64,000 bases of DNA from Acuticoccus sediminis (lineage in GTDB: Bacteria; Pseudomonadota; Alphaproteobacteria; Rhizobiales; Amorphaceae), in assembly GCF_003258595.1 (NCBI RefSeq), contig NZ_QHHQ01000008.1, positions 1 to 64,000 of the forward strand, read 5' to 3'. Shown piece after piece: positions 7,804-14,865 of the stretch. The first letter of the stretch is position 1. Each line of letters opens with the position of its first letter. The notes under the pieces were generated by a model. The model was not told the origin of the DNA and ran no database searches. It worked only from the letters and a program-made list of their open reading frames with translations. Made by a program: the position numbers and the translations under genes.

Positions 7804-8406
7804 TCATCCCTTCACCGCGTTTGCGAACATTGCGGTCATTAGCGCGTCGCGGGATTTTGGGTCTTTGGCGACGTATGGCTTCTGGGCCTTGTCTTTCGCG
7901 CCGGAACCGAACAATTGGTTCAGCAGCTTGGCACGACCGCGTTGGGCAGCGAGAATCTGACCGGGCGTGCAGTCGAGGGCATCTTTCGGCGTGTAGCCAA
8001 GCCAACCCGTCGCAACCTCGAAAAGCTCGGCATAGAACCTTTTGGGGTTCGGCTTCTCGGTGCTCGTGGTGGATTTGGTGCCTTTGGTCGCCTCGGTGTC
8101 GTCGGCGTCCTCGTACAGATCGGGCGTTGCGCCAGCCAACCCGAGCACGACATTAAGGATCGCTTCGGTGAATGCCGGTGCCGGGTAGGGGCGCAACGCC
8201 AGTCTGGTTGCTTTGGCGATGTCACGGGGGTTCGCGTTGACGGCGCATGCGTGAATGACCGCTTCAATAATTGAAAATTTTTCCCTGATGACGCCATCAA
8301 GGATTGTTTCCATTCCAAACCGGTTATTAAGTGTCATTGCCGCCCGTAGGGTCGGAATCAGCGTCAGCTCAATGTCGTCTACGGTGAGTTGAACCCCGTG
8401 CATCAT
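7804..8406 (-). CDS. Tail assembly chaperone, fused two-part form
   Basis: 200 residues. The N-terminal half (VDDIELTLIPTLRAAMTLN, VIHACAVN) resembles the gene-transfer-agent type chaperone family (Phage_TAC_11-like). After a Thr/Lys/Glu linker (about 102-122) the C-terminal half LFEVATGWLGYTPKDAL and CTPGQILAA resembles the short TAC family that follows it in transfer agents. Most siphoviruses make the two parts by frameshifting or as separate genes; here they form one frame. The role is to coat the tape measure during tail assembly. It starts in a TAATG overlap with the tail tube gene, and one 14/15 copy of the dispersed palindrome lies inside (8262-8276). Confidence 0.72.
   Translation of the reverse strand: MMHGVQLTVDDIELTLIPTLRAAMTLNNRFGMETILDGVIREKFSIIEAVIHACAVNANPRDIAKATRLALRPYPAPAFTEAILNVVLGLAGATPDLYEDADDTEATKGTKSTTSTEKPNPKRFYAELFEVATGWLGYTPKDALDCTPGQILAAQRGRAKLLNQLFGSGAKDKAQKPYVAKDPKSRDALMTAMFANAVKG
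8262..8276. repeat. Dispersed palindrome, 14/15 copy
   Basis: CTTCAATAATTGAAA, one base off the consensus CTTCAATAATTGAAG. It lies inside the tail chaperone gene, where the codons read Ser-Ile-Ile-Glu. Confidence 0.7.
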
Positions 8407-8864
8407 TATGGGGCTTCAGGAGCCGGGGCCATGACGGCAATGCCCTTGTCGCGCGCCAGGATGACGTTGAGGGTCATCACGTGATCGTCGCCGTCACCGC
8501 CAGTACCGATGGCGCACTTGGGGACGTACGCCCTAAAGTAGATCGCTTCACCGTTGGTTAGGGTATATTTGAAGTTGTAGCCGCCGCCATTGTGCGCATC
8601 GATGAGTGCCTGCTGCCCTGCGTCATTGGGGTCATATGCGAACACGCAATCGATAGAACCGGGATCATACGAACCCTCAAACTTGATCATTCGACCAAGA
8701 TTGATGTCCTTAATCGACCCAATGTTGCGTTCACCGGAAATCTCACCGATCTCGTTAAGCTGACCGATGGTCTCGTAGGTATCTGCCTCAAACGCAGCTA
8801 GCCCGTTTGCCGAGGCTGTGGTTCCGATACTTAGGGTTGAAGTGTTGTGTTTAATGACTGCCAT
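8406..8864 (-). CDS. Major tail tube protein
   Basis: 152 residues. The beta-rich sequence, GEISGERNIGSIKDI in the middle, DCVFAYDPNDAGQQALIDAH and the YNFKYTLTNGEAIYFRAYV strand pair fit the phage tail tube family (lambda gpV/TP901-1 type). The tube polymerises around the tape measure. Its upstream spacer carries a weak copy of the dispersed palindrome that overlaps the AAAGG ribosome-binding region. Confidence 0.85.
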   Translation of the reverse strand: MAVIKHNTSTLSIGTTASANGLAAFEADTYETIGQLNEIGEISGERNIGSIKDINLGRMIKFEGSYDPGSIDCVFAYDPNDAGQQALIDAHNGGGYNFKYTLTNGEAIYFRAYVPKCAIGTGGDGDDHVMTLNVILARDKGIAVMAPAPEAP

Positions 8865-8874
8865 TTCAAATGCC

Positions 8875-8889
8875 TTTCAATAATTGAGA
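8875..8889. repeat. Dispersed palindrome, weak 12/15 copy
   Basis: TTTCAATAATTGAGA, in the 35-bp spacer between the capsid and tail tube genes. On the coding strand it overlaps the likely Shine-Dalgarno bases of the tail tube gene. Confidence 0.45.
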
Positions 8890-8899
8890 GAATGGCCGC

Positions 8900-10462
8900 T
8901 TATGCAGCGGCCATCGTGTAGAACGTCATCGCGTCAGGGTTGATAACAGCGCCACCGACACGACGATTGACGTGAACGACGGTCATGTTGTTGGCCGCCT
9001 TGGTGTACGGGTCGCTGAACAGCGTAAGGCCGGCACGATCCACGACGCGGAAGGTCTGGGCGAGGTCGCCGAACAGGATCGGCGTAGCGTCAGCCGCAAC
9101 GTCGTCGAGGTCGGGCAGTTCGATGATCGGGAAGCCAAGGAAGGTCGAAGGCGTCCCGGCAGCGAGGGAGTCACCCCACGCATCCGGTGCCTCGGCGAGC
9201 GCCAGCTTGCGAAGGGCGGCACGCGTCTTGCGGTTCATGAACAGCTTGGACGAGCGGGCGTACTCGTTCGGAAGCGAAACCGTGAGGTCCACAATATCGT
9301 CAATCGCGAGCGTGGTGCCGGTCGCATCCTGAACCGCAACGTTCGCATTGCGCAGAAGGCCGGTCGGCTTCTTGGTGCCGTCGCCATCGAGGAAGGCAAG
9401 GCCCTCAGCCTTCGCGGCCTGTTTGGCGAAATCGCTGGCGATGATCGACATGATATCAACCTGCGAGTCGGCAATCAGGTCGTTGGAAATCGAAACCTGC
9501 GCACCCATGCCGAACGTATCGATGGTGAGAGTGGAGAAGGCGGCATCCGTGTCGGGTCGCGTCTCATTCTCGCCAACCCACGAAACCTGAACGGCGGAGT
9601 CCTGTACCGGAAGCTCAATCGACGGGGCGCCAATGGTCATAACGGACGCAAACTGGCGGAAAGGCGATGCCTCGATCAGAAGGCGCTGCACGGTGGCCTG
9701 GAACGTTGCCGGGGCGAGTACGCCGCCCTTGCCGCCAGAGTCGCCAGTGACTGAAAGTGCCTTCTGGTCGCCTGCGACAAACGCACGGAACGCCTTGGTC
9801 TCGGTCTCGGCAGCATCTTCGGTCTTGGCCGTGATGACACCAGGGCGATTGAGGCGGGTGGCGAGCTTCTGGTGATCGGTCTTAAGGGCGTCAAATGCCT
9901 TCGTGGTCTCGGCGAGACTGGCCTTGAGTTCGCTGATGGTCTCGGCGAGGTCAACGGTCTCGGCCTCGTCTTCAATTACTTCGTTGTCCATAGGGGTAAC
10001 ATCCTGATTTGAAAGAGAATTTGATTTAATAGAGGTGATCCGGGCGTCTGCATTTGCAGGAACAGCCACGACTGAACATTCAAGAAGGTCGACGGACCTA
10101 ATCGTTCGGCCACCACCGCGAATGGGTGTGGCGGACTTGGTTTGAAAGCCGATGCTGAGGCCGGAAGCGGCGCCGGCACGAACCATGGCGTGAACTTCAC
10201 GCGCCTTGGCAACGTCATTGATCAGCAGGTGGCCTTTAAGCTCTAGGCCCTTTTGCCCTTCAATAATTGAAGTCCACACGCCGATGACTTGGCTCTGATC
10301 GTGAGCCCACAGCATCGGAAGGGACGTTGGGGCGCCAGCAAATGCGCCCTTCTCAATGACATCGCCGACGCGGTCAGCCTTGCCGAAGGGCCATGCGATG
10401 CCTTCAATATCGCCGGTATCGCCGGTTGTGAATGCTGCCTTGATTTCAATGACTTCGCTCAT
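8900..10462 (-). CDS. Prohead protease fused to HK97-type major capsid protein
   Basis: 520 residues in one frame. Residues 1-145 are an HK97 gp4/U35-type serine protease with LWAHD (H54), GLSIGF (S103) and LLECSVV (E128). From about 158 a coiled-coil delta domain (ETISELKASLAETTKAF) leads into an HK97 gp5-like capsid fold: GVLAPATFQATV, SPFRQFASVMTIG, PTGLLRN, then FRVVDRAGLTLFSDPY. The protease normally removes the delta domain. An internal ATG at 9991 (MDNEVIED) could give a separate capsid product of 363 residues, though the best purine-rich site is about 14 bases away. It starts in an ATGA overlap with the chaperone-like gene. Confidence 0.92.
   Translation of the reverse strand: MSEVIEIKAAFTTGDTGDIEGIAWPFGKADRVGDVIEKGAFAGAPTSLPMLWAHDQSQVIGVWTSIIEGQKGLELKGHLLINDVAKAREVHAMVRAGAASGLSIGFQTKSATPIRGGGRTIRSVDLLECSVVAVPANADARITSIKSNSLSNQDVTPMDNEVIEDEAETVDLAETISELKASLAETTKAFDALKTDHQKLATRLNRPGVITAKTEDAAETETKAFRAFVAGDQKALSVTGDSGGKGGVLAPATFQATVQRLLIEASPFRQFASVMTIGAPSIELPVQDSAVQVSWVGENETRPDTDAAFSTLTIDTFGMGAQVSISNDLIADSQVDIMSIIASDFAKQAAKAEGLAFLDGDGTKKPTGLLRNANVAVQDATGTTLAIDDIVDLTVSLPNEYARSSKLFMNRKTRAALRKLALAEAPDAWGDSLAAGTPSTFLGFPIIELPDLDDVAADATPILFGDLAQTFRVVDRAGLTLFSDPYTKAANNMTVVHVNRRVGGAVINPDAMTFYTMAAA
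10258..10272. repeat. Dispersed palindrome, exact copy
   Basis: CTTCAATAATTGAAG: 7-bp arms around a central base. It lies inside the protease part of the capsid gene and is read there as Ser-Ile-Ile-Glu. Confidence 0.75.
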
Positions 10463-10779
10463 GCCGGCACCTCTTCGGTGTCGTCGTCATCAACGGCGCC
10501 CATCAGGTCACTTAGCGTCACGAGCGCAATAAGTGCGCACTTCGTGAGGCCCGTTGGCAGCATGTAGGCTTCAATAATTGAAGTGGCGCGTTCAGGGTCG
10601 AGACCACCGCCGACGAGCGACAGACGAAGGATGGTCTTCACGTCCCTCGCGCGCCAGGAGTCAGCCAGCAGTGATCGCGCCAAGCTAGGCAGGCCAAGGT
10701 CGGTCTGGCGCTCAATTTCTTCAATAAGTGAAAGGGTCAGCGCAAACTCATACTCGCCGTCCCCGAAAAAGTGCTTCAT
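10459..10779 (-). CDS. Gene-transfer-agent/TAC_11-like protein between portal and protease
   Basis: 106 residues. FGDGEYEFALTLSLIEEIER, then LGLPSLARSLL, VKTILRLSLVGGGLDPERA and IEAYMLP, fit the family of short proteins found next to major tail proteins in gene transfer agents. Here it lies between portal and protease and is a second copy of the type seen in the N-terminal half of the chaperone at 7804-8406. It overlaps the portal stop and the protease start by 4 bases each (ATGA). It contains one exact and one near copy of the dispersed palindrome. Confidence 0.7.
   Translation of the reverse strand: MKHFFGDGEYEFALTLSLIEEIERQTDLGLPSLARSLLADSWRARDVKTILRLSLVGGGLDPERATSIIEAYMLPTGLTKCALIALVTLSDLMGAVDDDDTEEVPA
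10569..10583. repeat. Dispersed palindrome, exact copy
   Basis: CTTCAATAATTGAAG inside the TAC_11-like gene; coding reading Thr-Ser-Ile-Ile-Glu-Ala. Confidence 0.75.
10719..10733. repeat. Dispersed palindrome, 13/15 copy
   Basis: CTTCAATAAGTGAAA, 136 bp from the start of the neighbouring exact copy in the same gene start; coding reading Ser-Leu-Ile-Glu. Confidence 0.5.
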
Positions 10780-12068
10780 TCCTGTACCTCACTGAAATCA
10801 TTTGAATTTCCTTGTGTGTAAGGGTTGCCGAGGGCATCGGCGTCGGCGGTATCGATCCGGGGCATGTTCTCAATTGCGCGGATCTCATTGGCCGTAAGGA
10901 CGCCGGAGGACCGGGCGATCTGGTAAGCCTGCCAACGGTCCAATGTGGCGGACTTAATGAATTCATCAGTTTCGAACTCAAATAGGAAGGTGTCGCGCTC
11001 TTCAGGCGTCAGGAGCGCACGGCGGTAGGCGGATACCCATTCCCGGTGCCATGGCGCGAGGCTGTAGTCGAGGAAGGCCCTGTTCATCTCGGCAGCGTTG
11101 GACCACGTTGCGCGCGTCAGTTCGTAAGCGAGATGGGGCGGAACGTTGAAGTGCCGACAGATGGCGACATTCGTCTGAATGAGGAGCTTTTCGGCTTCAT
11201 TCTCGGCGAGCGGCTGCTGAATGGTCTCGTACTTCGCGCCGTGCTCTAGGACAGCGATGCCGCCGGCATTCTCGCCGGAAAGGGCCTGTGTCCAACTAGA
11301 TTTGATAGCAGCCCGTGTGTCATCGCCCATGGCCTTCTGAAGCAGAATGATCCCGCCGGGCCTGGAGTTATTTTTGAAGGTGCTCGCGACCGTTTGGGCC
11401 ATCACGAGTGAAAGGGCGATGTCGTCTTTGGCTTGCGAAATCACCGAAAGCCCAGTCACACCGTCGTCGGCCCTCATGCCGCTGGTGATGTGCAGAATAT
11501 TGGAAAAATGCTCGACGACCGTTCCGCCATGGGCCAGCGAAAGCCGATACGTTGGTTCAAGGGTGACGTCGTCGATTTCGATTGCTACGGCGCCAGGTGA
11601 CAGGCGGATTAGCTCGACGGGCCGGCCAGATCCATCGCGGGTGATGTGCGCGAAACCGTTGCCGAACGCGATGGCATCCCGCGTGAGGGCAGTGCGGAAC
11701 GCTGCCGCACTCATCCAGTCTGAAGCGTCACGGTGAACGAGGGTATGGGCCGGGTGGTCCGTTGCTGCTTCCTTGGCGCCGTCTACGCGCTGGTAGAGCT
11801 TCACCGGGATCGAACAGCCGTTGGCCAGGAGGGCAGTGCAGACCGCTACCATTGCGCACTTGGCGGCATTGGTTGGCGTGACCGCGATGCCGGTGTTTGT
11901 GCTGGTCGTAAACAACCAGTCCAAGCCGAACATGCCACTGGTTGTCGTAGCGGCCTTCGTTTCAATCTTTGGTGACGGAATCCGCCTGGAGAGTCTGTTT
12001 AGAATGGTCAAAATATCGCTCGTAAAATTAGTGGAGGTCCGGCGGGAAGGATTTAATGTTCGAACCAA
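10776..12068 (-). CDS. Phage portal protein, HK97 family
   Basis: 430 residues from a TTG at 12068, with an AAGG about 9 bases upstream; no ATG precedes the conserved part except at 11933 (MFGLDWLF). Conserved portal segments include CAMVAVCTALLANGCSIPVK, RDAIAFGNGFAHI, GLSVISQAKDDIAL, PGGIILLQKA and HFNVPPHLAYELTRATW. The dodecameric portal is the DNA gate and packaging motor dock. First gene of the late operon, about 60 bases after a strong promoter. The terminase genes that normally accompany it lie 7 kb downstream. Confidence 0.93.
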   Translation of the reverse strand: MVRTLNPSRRTSTNFTSDILTILNRLSRRIPSPKIETKAATTTSGMFGLDWLFTTSTNTGIAVTPTNAAKCAMVAVCTALLANGCSIPVKLYQRVDGAKEAATDHPAHTLVHRDASDWMSAAAFRTALTRDAIAFGNGFAHITRDGSGRPVELIRLSPGAVAIEIDDVTLEPTYRLSLAHGGTVVEHFSNILHITSGMRADDGVTGLSVISQAKDDIALSLVMAQTVASTFKNNSRPGGIILLQKAMGDDTRAAIKSSWTQALSGENAGGIAVLEHGAKYETIQQPLAENEAEKLLIQTNVAICRHFNVPPHLAYELTRATWSNAAEMNRAFLDYSLAPWHREWVSAYRRALLTPEERDTFLFEFETDEFIKSATLDRWQAYQIARSSGVLTANEIRAIENMPRIDTADADALGNPYTQGNSNDFSEVQE

Positions 12069-12129
12069 ACCGCCGGACCTTGCGCAATCGCTATCACGTA
12101 AAAGGATCTAAACCATGATAACTTTGCGT

Positions 12130-12158
12130 ATTATACTAAATATTTGCGGTTGATGCAA
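12130..12158 (-). promoter_or_regulatory. Sigma70-type promoter of the late operon
   Basis: On the minus strand a TTGCAT (-35, 12153-12158), a 17-base spacer and a perfect TATAAT (-10, 12130-12135). Transcription would begin near 12123 and enter the portal gene. The surrounding DNA is the most AT-rich in the prophage. Confidence 0.75.
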
Positions 12159-12312
12159 TAGATCTTATGTAGATTTGTTGCAAATTGTGCCGAATTATGC
12201 TTCGGCCCTGATTGGGTTTTGTTCTCGATGTCCCGGCGGATGTGTGTTGATACTATTTAAAGCCCTTCAGGACGACGCACAGACGCTCGTTGGTTTTTGG
12301 GGTGACAGTGCC

Positions 12313-12336
12313 TAGGGGCGCGCCGAGGCGCCCCTA
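12313..12336. other. Inverted repeat TAGGGGCGC, possible hairpin
   Basis: 9-bp perfect arms (12313-12321 and 12328-12336) around a 6-base loop. There is no T-run on either side, so a terminator is only one possibility. Confidence 0.4.
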
Positions 12337-12369
12337 CGGCCTCCTATGGGCTTCGTACGGTTCAGGATC

Positions 12370-12550
12370 GCCGGAATGTGGTGAGCGTGGTCTTGGAGGC
12401 AGCCAAATTTGAAGTATGAGTGACGTGTCACGTCACGTCACACTCTCGGGGAGTTCGGAATCGCCGGATGATGTGATGTTTCCGGAGTGTGGTGATGGTG
12501 AGCGACAGCGAACGTCACATTCCGGACGATGGTTTATGTTCCGGAGGTGT
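12370..12550. repeat. Second repeat family, CCGGAATGTGGTGA-like
   Basis: Related elements at about 12371 (CCGGAATGTGGTGA), 12482 (CCGGAGTGTGGTGA), 12512-12525 in inverted orientation (CGTCACATTCCGGA), and a partial copy at 12541 (CCGGAGGTGTTG). A run of CGTCAC half-palindromes lies at 12421-12442. Together with the neighbouring iterons they suggest multiple binding sites for one or more phage proteins. Confidence 0.5.
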
Positions 12551-12557
12551 TGTTAGA

Positions 12558-12782
12558 TGTCATGTAACGCCCATAAATCGCCCCCTTTAAGAATCCTTTG
12601 TTTTTTTGAAGTGACGTCGGTTCTCAAATCAAAAAGAGACTCTAATAGGGAAGCATTTATGGGCGTTACATGACACATGACATCGTCCGGATCGTCAGGT
12701 TGCCTGAATTTATGGGCGTTACATGACACATTCGGCTGCGCCTTCTCCGTATCGCGCGATTTATGGGCGTTACATGACACAT
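12558..12782. repeat. Iteron-like cluster of four 21-bp repeats
   Basis: Exact copies of a 21-bp unit beginning ATTTATGGGCGTTACATGAC lie at 12655-12675, 12708-12728 and 12759-12779 (direct), and at 12558-12578 (inverted). The three direct copies extend to 24 matching bases, and the first and third to about 35 with one mismatch. Spacing between direct copies is 53 and 51 bp, about five helical turns. Such arrays are typical of origins bound by an initiator protein. The putative initiator gene ends 82 bases further on. Confidence 0.75.
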
Positions 12783-12863
12783 GACATCGCCCGGAGATAA
12801 ATCAAAAAGGGGCGCCCGTAATGTGGACACCCCTTCTGAAAGCCAACGATGCGCGGTTTGATA

Positions 12864-14204
12864 TCAAAATGGCAGATCCTCCAGCGCCATCTGCTCGGAG
12901 GCTTCGGGACGACTCTTTGACGTCCAATCGTTCAGGCGATCATAGTTGTCATCGTAAACGAGAGGTTCGGCCTCAGGCTTGGGCTTTTCCAACGGTGCCG
13001 ATTTTTCATCCATCGCCGGAACGTCCAGGTAGCCTAGCAAGCTCTCCAACTCTTCATCAGCCGTAGGCGCGTCCTGTGTCAGCCACGGCGCGCCCTCAAC
13101 CGCAATTGCATTTTTCAAATCAGAATGTCGATTGGAGTTTTCGTGCGCTTCAATCTCGTCTGCACGCTCATCCCAAATCTTGTTATACACTCCCACCTTG
13201 ACCGGATCGGCGTCGGGGTCGTCGTCTAGGTCGCTTATAGCCGATATGAATTCCGCAATGTCGGTAGGGGCCTCCTTCCTGTACCGCTCGCGAAGCCGAC
13301 GACGTTGTTGATTTCGCCGGTCCGCCTCGCGTTTGGTCTCCCTCTCCGCATCAGACAGGGGCGCCTTGTTGGCGCGATGCTTCCTGACGCGTGCCGCCGA
13401 GTTGTCGTTGGGCCGGTAACGCTGCATGCGCGCAACTTTCTTGCGCGGCTTGTCGTTAGCGCCGGTCTTAGCGTTGGACGCTTCAACGGCTTCTCTGTTT
13501 TTGGCGCGCTTGCTGTCTGTGTATGGCCAAGGGGAACCGTACATTTCAGCGGTCAGGGCATCCAAGTCCGTCACGATCTCACTGCGGCGACGGTTCACAC
13601 TGACGCTTTTTGCTGCAATCTCCTCAACTTTGCGGCGCCGCTCTAGATCGTCGCGATTGAAAATTCCGGACTTTCCACCGTCAATGGCGAACTGATTGAA
13701 TGTCGCCAACTTATACATAATGCCGGTAGCGACCTTGGCCGATGATAGCTGGCTGAACTGCGGGAAGTGGGCATAATGAGCCACGTTAAGCACGTAGTCA
13801 TAAATACAATTGACGTTGGCTTCCGAGTACCGAAGCCCTAACACGTCAAAGATCTGCCTTAGCTTCCAAATGCGTTCCGCGTCGCGTGTTTGCCACCACG
13901 TCTGATATTTGGCCGCAGCGACATAGCTACACTCATGGGTTTTGCGCCACTTATTGCGCCACTCCTGATCGAGTTTGAAGAGCACCGGCATAAAGATGTG
14001 TGTACGCTCAAACGGCGTCTTTTGCCGATAATCCTTGTGGCACATCTGATTGCACCACGCATCATGTTCGATGGTGCGGCGCGTGAACAGTGCACGGGTA
14101 GCCGCCGCCTGCTGTTCCGGACCTTTTTCAAAGAGATGAGCTTGTAAGACCTTACGATTTCTCTTGTAATCCGCCTTAGGTTGCCATATAATGTTGCCAT
14201 GCAC
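12864..14204 (-). CDS. Unrecognised 446-residue phage protein, candidate replication initiator
   Basis: 446 residues from a GTG at 14204. I do not recognise the family. Residues 1-210 are a mixed helical region rich in Trp, Tyr and His. Residues 250-310 are strongly basic (KPRKKVARMQRYRP, SAARVRKHRANK), as often seen in DNA-binding replication proteins. Residues 320-446 are acidic and end in LEDLPF, which resembles the C-terminal tip of single-stranded DNA-binding proteins (DDDLPF/DDDIPF) that recruits replication partners. Iteron-like repeats lie directly downstream. No ATPase or helicase motif is visible. A replication role is inference from composition, tail and context. Confidence 0.6.
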   Translation of the reverse strand: MHGNIIWQPKADYKRNRKVLQAHLFEKGPEQQAAATRALFTRRTIEHDAWCNQMCHKDYRQKTPFERTHIFMPVLFKLDQEWRNKWRKTHECSYVAAAKYQTWWQTRDAERIWKLRQIFDVLGLRYSEANVNCIYDYVLNVAHYAHFPQFSQLSSAKVATGIMYKLATFNQFAIDGGKSGIFNRDDLERRRKVEEIAAKSVSVNRRRSEIVTDLDALTAEMYGSPWPYTDSKRAKNREAVEASNAKTGANDKPRKKVARMQRYRPNDNSAARVRKHRANKAPLSDAERETKREADRRNQQRRRLRERYRKEAPTDIAEFISAISDLDDDPDADPVKVGVYNKIWDERADEIEAHENSNRHSDLKNAIAVEGAPWLTQDAPTADEELESLLGYLDVPAMDEKSAPLEKPKPEAEPLVYDDNYDRLNDWTSKSRPEASEQMALEDLPF

Positions 14205-14256
14205 GGTTAAAGTCTTTCTTGATTTTGATCATGTTGTATACCCAAATGAAGCTCTT

Positions 14257-14291
14257 GCCCGACACGCGCCATAACGTGTCGGGCTTTTTTT
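14257..14291 (+). terminator. Rho-independent terminator reading rightward
   Basis: Perfect 10-bp stem GCCCGACACG / CGTGTCGGGC (14257-14266 and 14275-14284) with an 8-base loop, followed by seven Ts (14285-14291). It can only terminate rightward transcription, yet no rightward gene lies before it; both flanking genes run left. Confidence 0.85.
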
Positions 14292-14307
14292 ATTGAAGAG
14301 CGCGCCA

Positions 14308-14661
14308 TCAGCTATGCTGGTATTGCGTATGCAGCGCTTCGTGGTGTTCGCGCGCTTCGGCAAGGCGGGCCTGCGCTTCTGCATGGCGTTCGCGCGCTTC
14401 GGCAAGGCGCGCCTGCGTTTCGGCAACCTGCTGCTTTGCTTCTGCGATAGTTGCTAGCGCCTCCGCGTACGCCTCGACTTCGCGAAGGTCATAAAGCACG
14501 CCGCTACCGACTTTGATCACGTGCGGTCCAATCCCCAGGCGCATCCGGGCGGACAGCGTTGGATACGGCATGCCGAGGATATCAGATGCGGTTTTGCGAT
14601 CCACGTAGGGGCGCGAAGGGTCGAGTTTGCTTAGGTTGGCCGCAATATCGTTGGAATTCAT
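14308..14661 (-). CDS. HTH DNA-binding protein with repeat coiled-coil tail
   Basis: 117 residues. The N-terminal part VDRKTASDILGMPYPTLSAR followed by IKVGSGVLYDLREVEAYAE is an AlpA/MerR-like helix-turn-helix with the turn and wing pattern (about residues 20-65). The rest is a coiled coil built from imperfect copies of a 14-residue unit around ARLAEARERHAEAQ, encoded by a tandem DNA repeat at about 14336-14430. It probably dimerises through the coil. It may be a phage regulator, the only candidate in this interval. AGGAG lies about 10 bases before the ATG. Confidence 0.72.
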   Translation of the reverse strand: MNSNDIAANLSKLDPSRPYVDRKTASDILGMPYPTLSARMRLGIGPHVIKVGSGVLYDLREVEAYAEALATIAEAKQQVAETQARLAEARERHAEAQARLAEAREHHEALHTQYQHS

Positions 14662-14691
14662 GTGAAAATCTCCTCTTTTCTAAATGAGCAC

Positions 14692-14720
14692 ATTGTAGCA
14701 AATATGAATCTACCGCGCAA
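14692..14720 (-). promoter_or_regulatory. Probable promoter of the HTH gene with adjacent dyad
   Basis: On the minus strand TTGCGC (14715-14720), 17 bases, TACAAT (14692-14697), about 30 bases before the HTH gene start. Just upstream, 14732-14749 is a dyad ACAATT-6-AATTGT that could be an operator. Confidence 0.5.
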
Positions 14721-14850
14721 TCGAAAAATTCACAATTGCGTAAAATTGTTTCGCGGCCGGTCTCGCTGATGAGCGTGATCTTAGAAGCGGAGCCGGGGCT
14801 GCATCATGGAAACCCGCGAAGTTTTGCAGGGTATTCCGACGCGCCGAGCC

Positions 14851-14865
14851 CTTCAATAATTGAAG
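14851..14865. repeat. Dispersed palindrome, exact copy in the switch region
   Basis: CTTCAATAATTGAAG. This exact copy lies outside any convincing gene, 245 bases before the excisionase start and 190 after the HTH start. Confidence 0.75.

Larger units (their letters stand above)
12069..12863. other. Non-coding replication/regulatory block
   Basis: A 795-base stretch without a convincing gene. It holds the late promoter (12130-12158), an inverted repeat at 12313-12336, a family of CCGGA-type repeats (12370-12550) and four exact 21-bp iteron-like repeats (12558-12779). A 75-codon frame at 12553-12780 on the minus strand exists only because the repeats are read through, so it is not called. Confidence 0.7.

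Noticed and set aside
12553-12780. A 75-residue gene with repeated MSCNAHK peptides
   Set aside because: The peptide repeats come from reading the DNA repeats; the third copy is in another frame and there is no ribosome-binding site or family.
12655-12782. A short CRISPR array (21-24 bp repeats with 30-32 bp spacers)
   Set aside because: Only three direct units, an additional inverted copy, repeat similarity running into the spacers, no leader and no cas genes. Iterons or operators explain it better.
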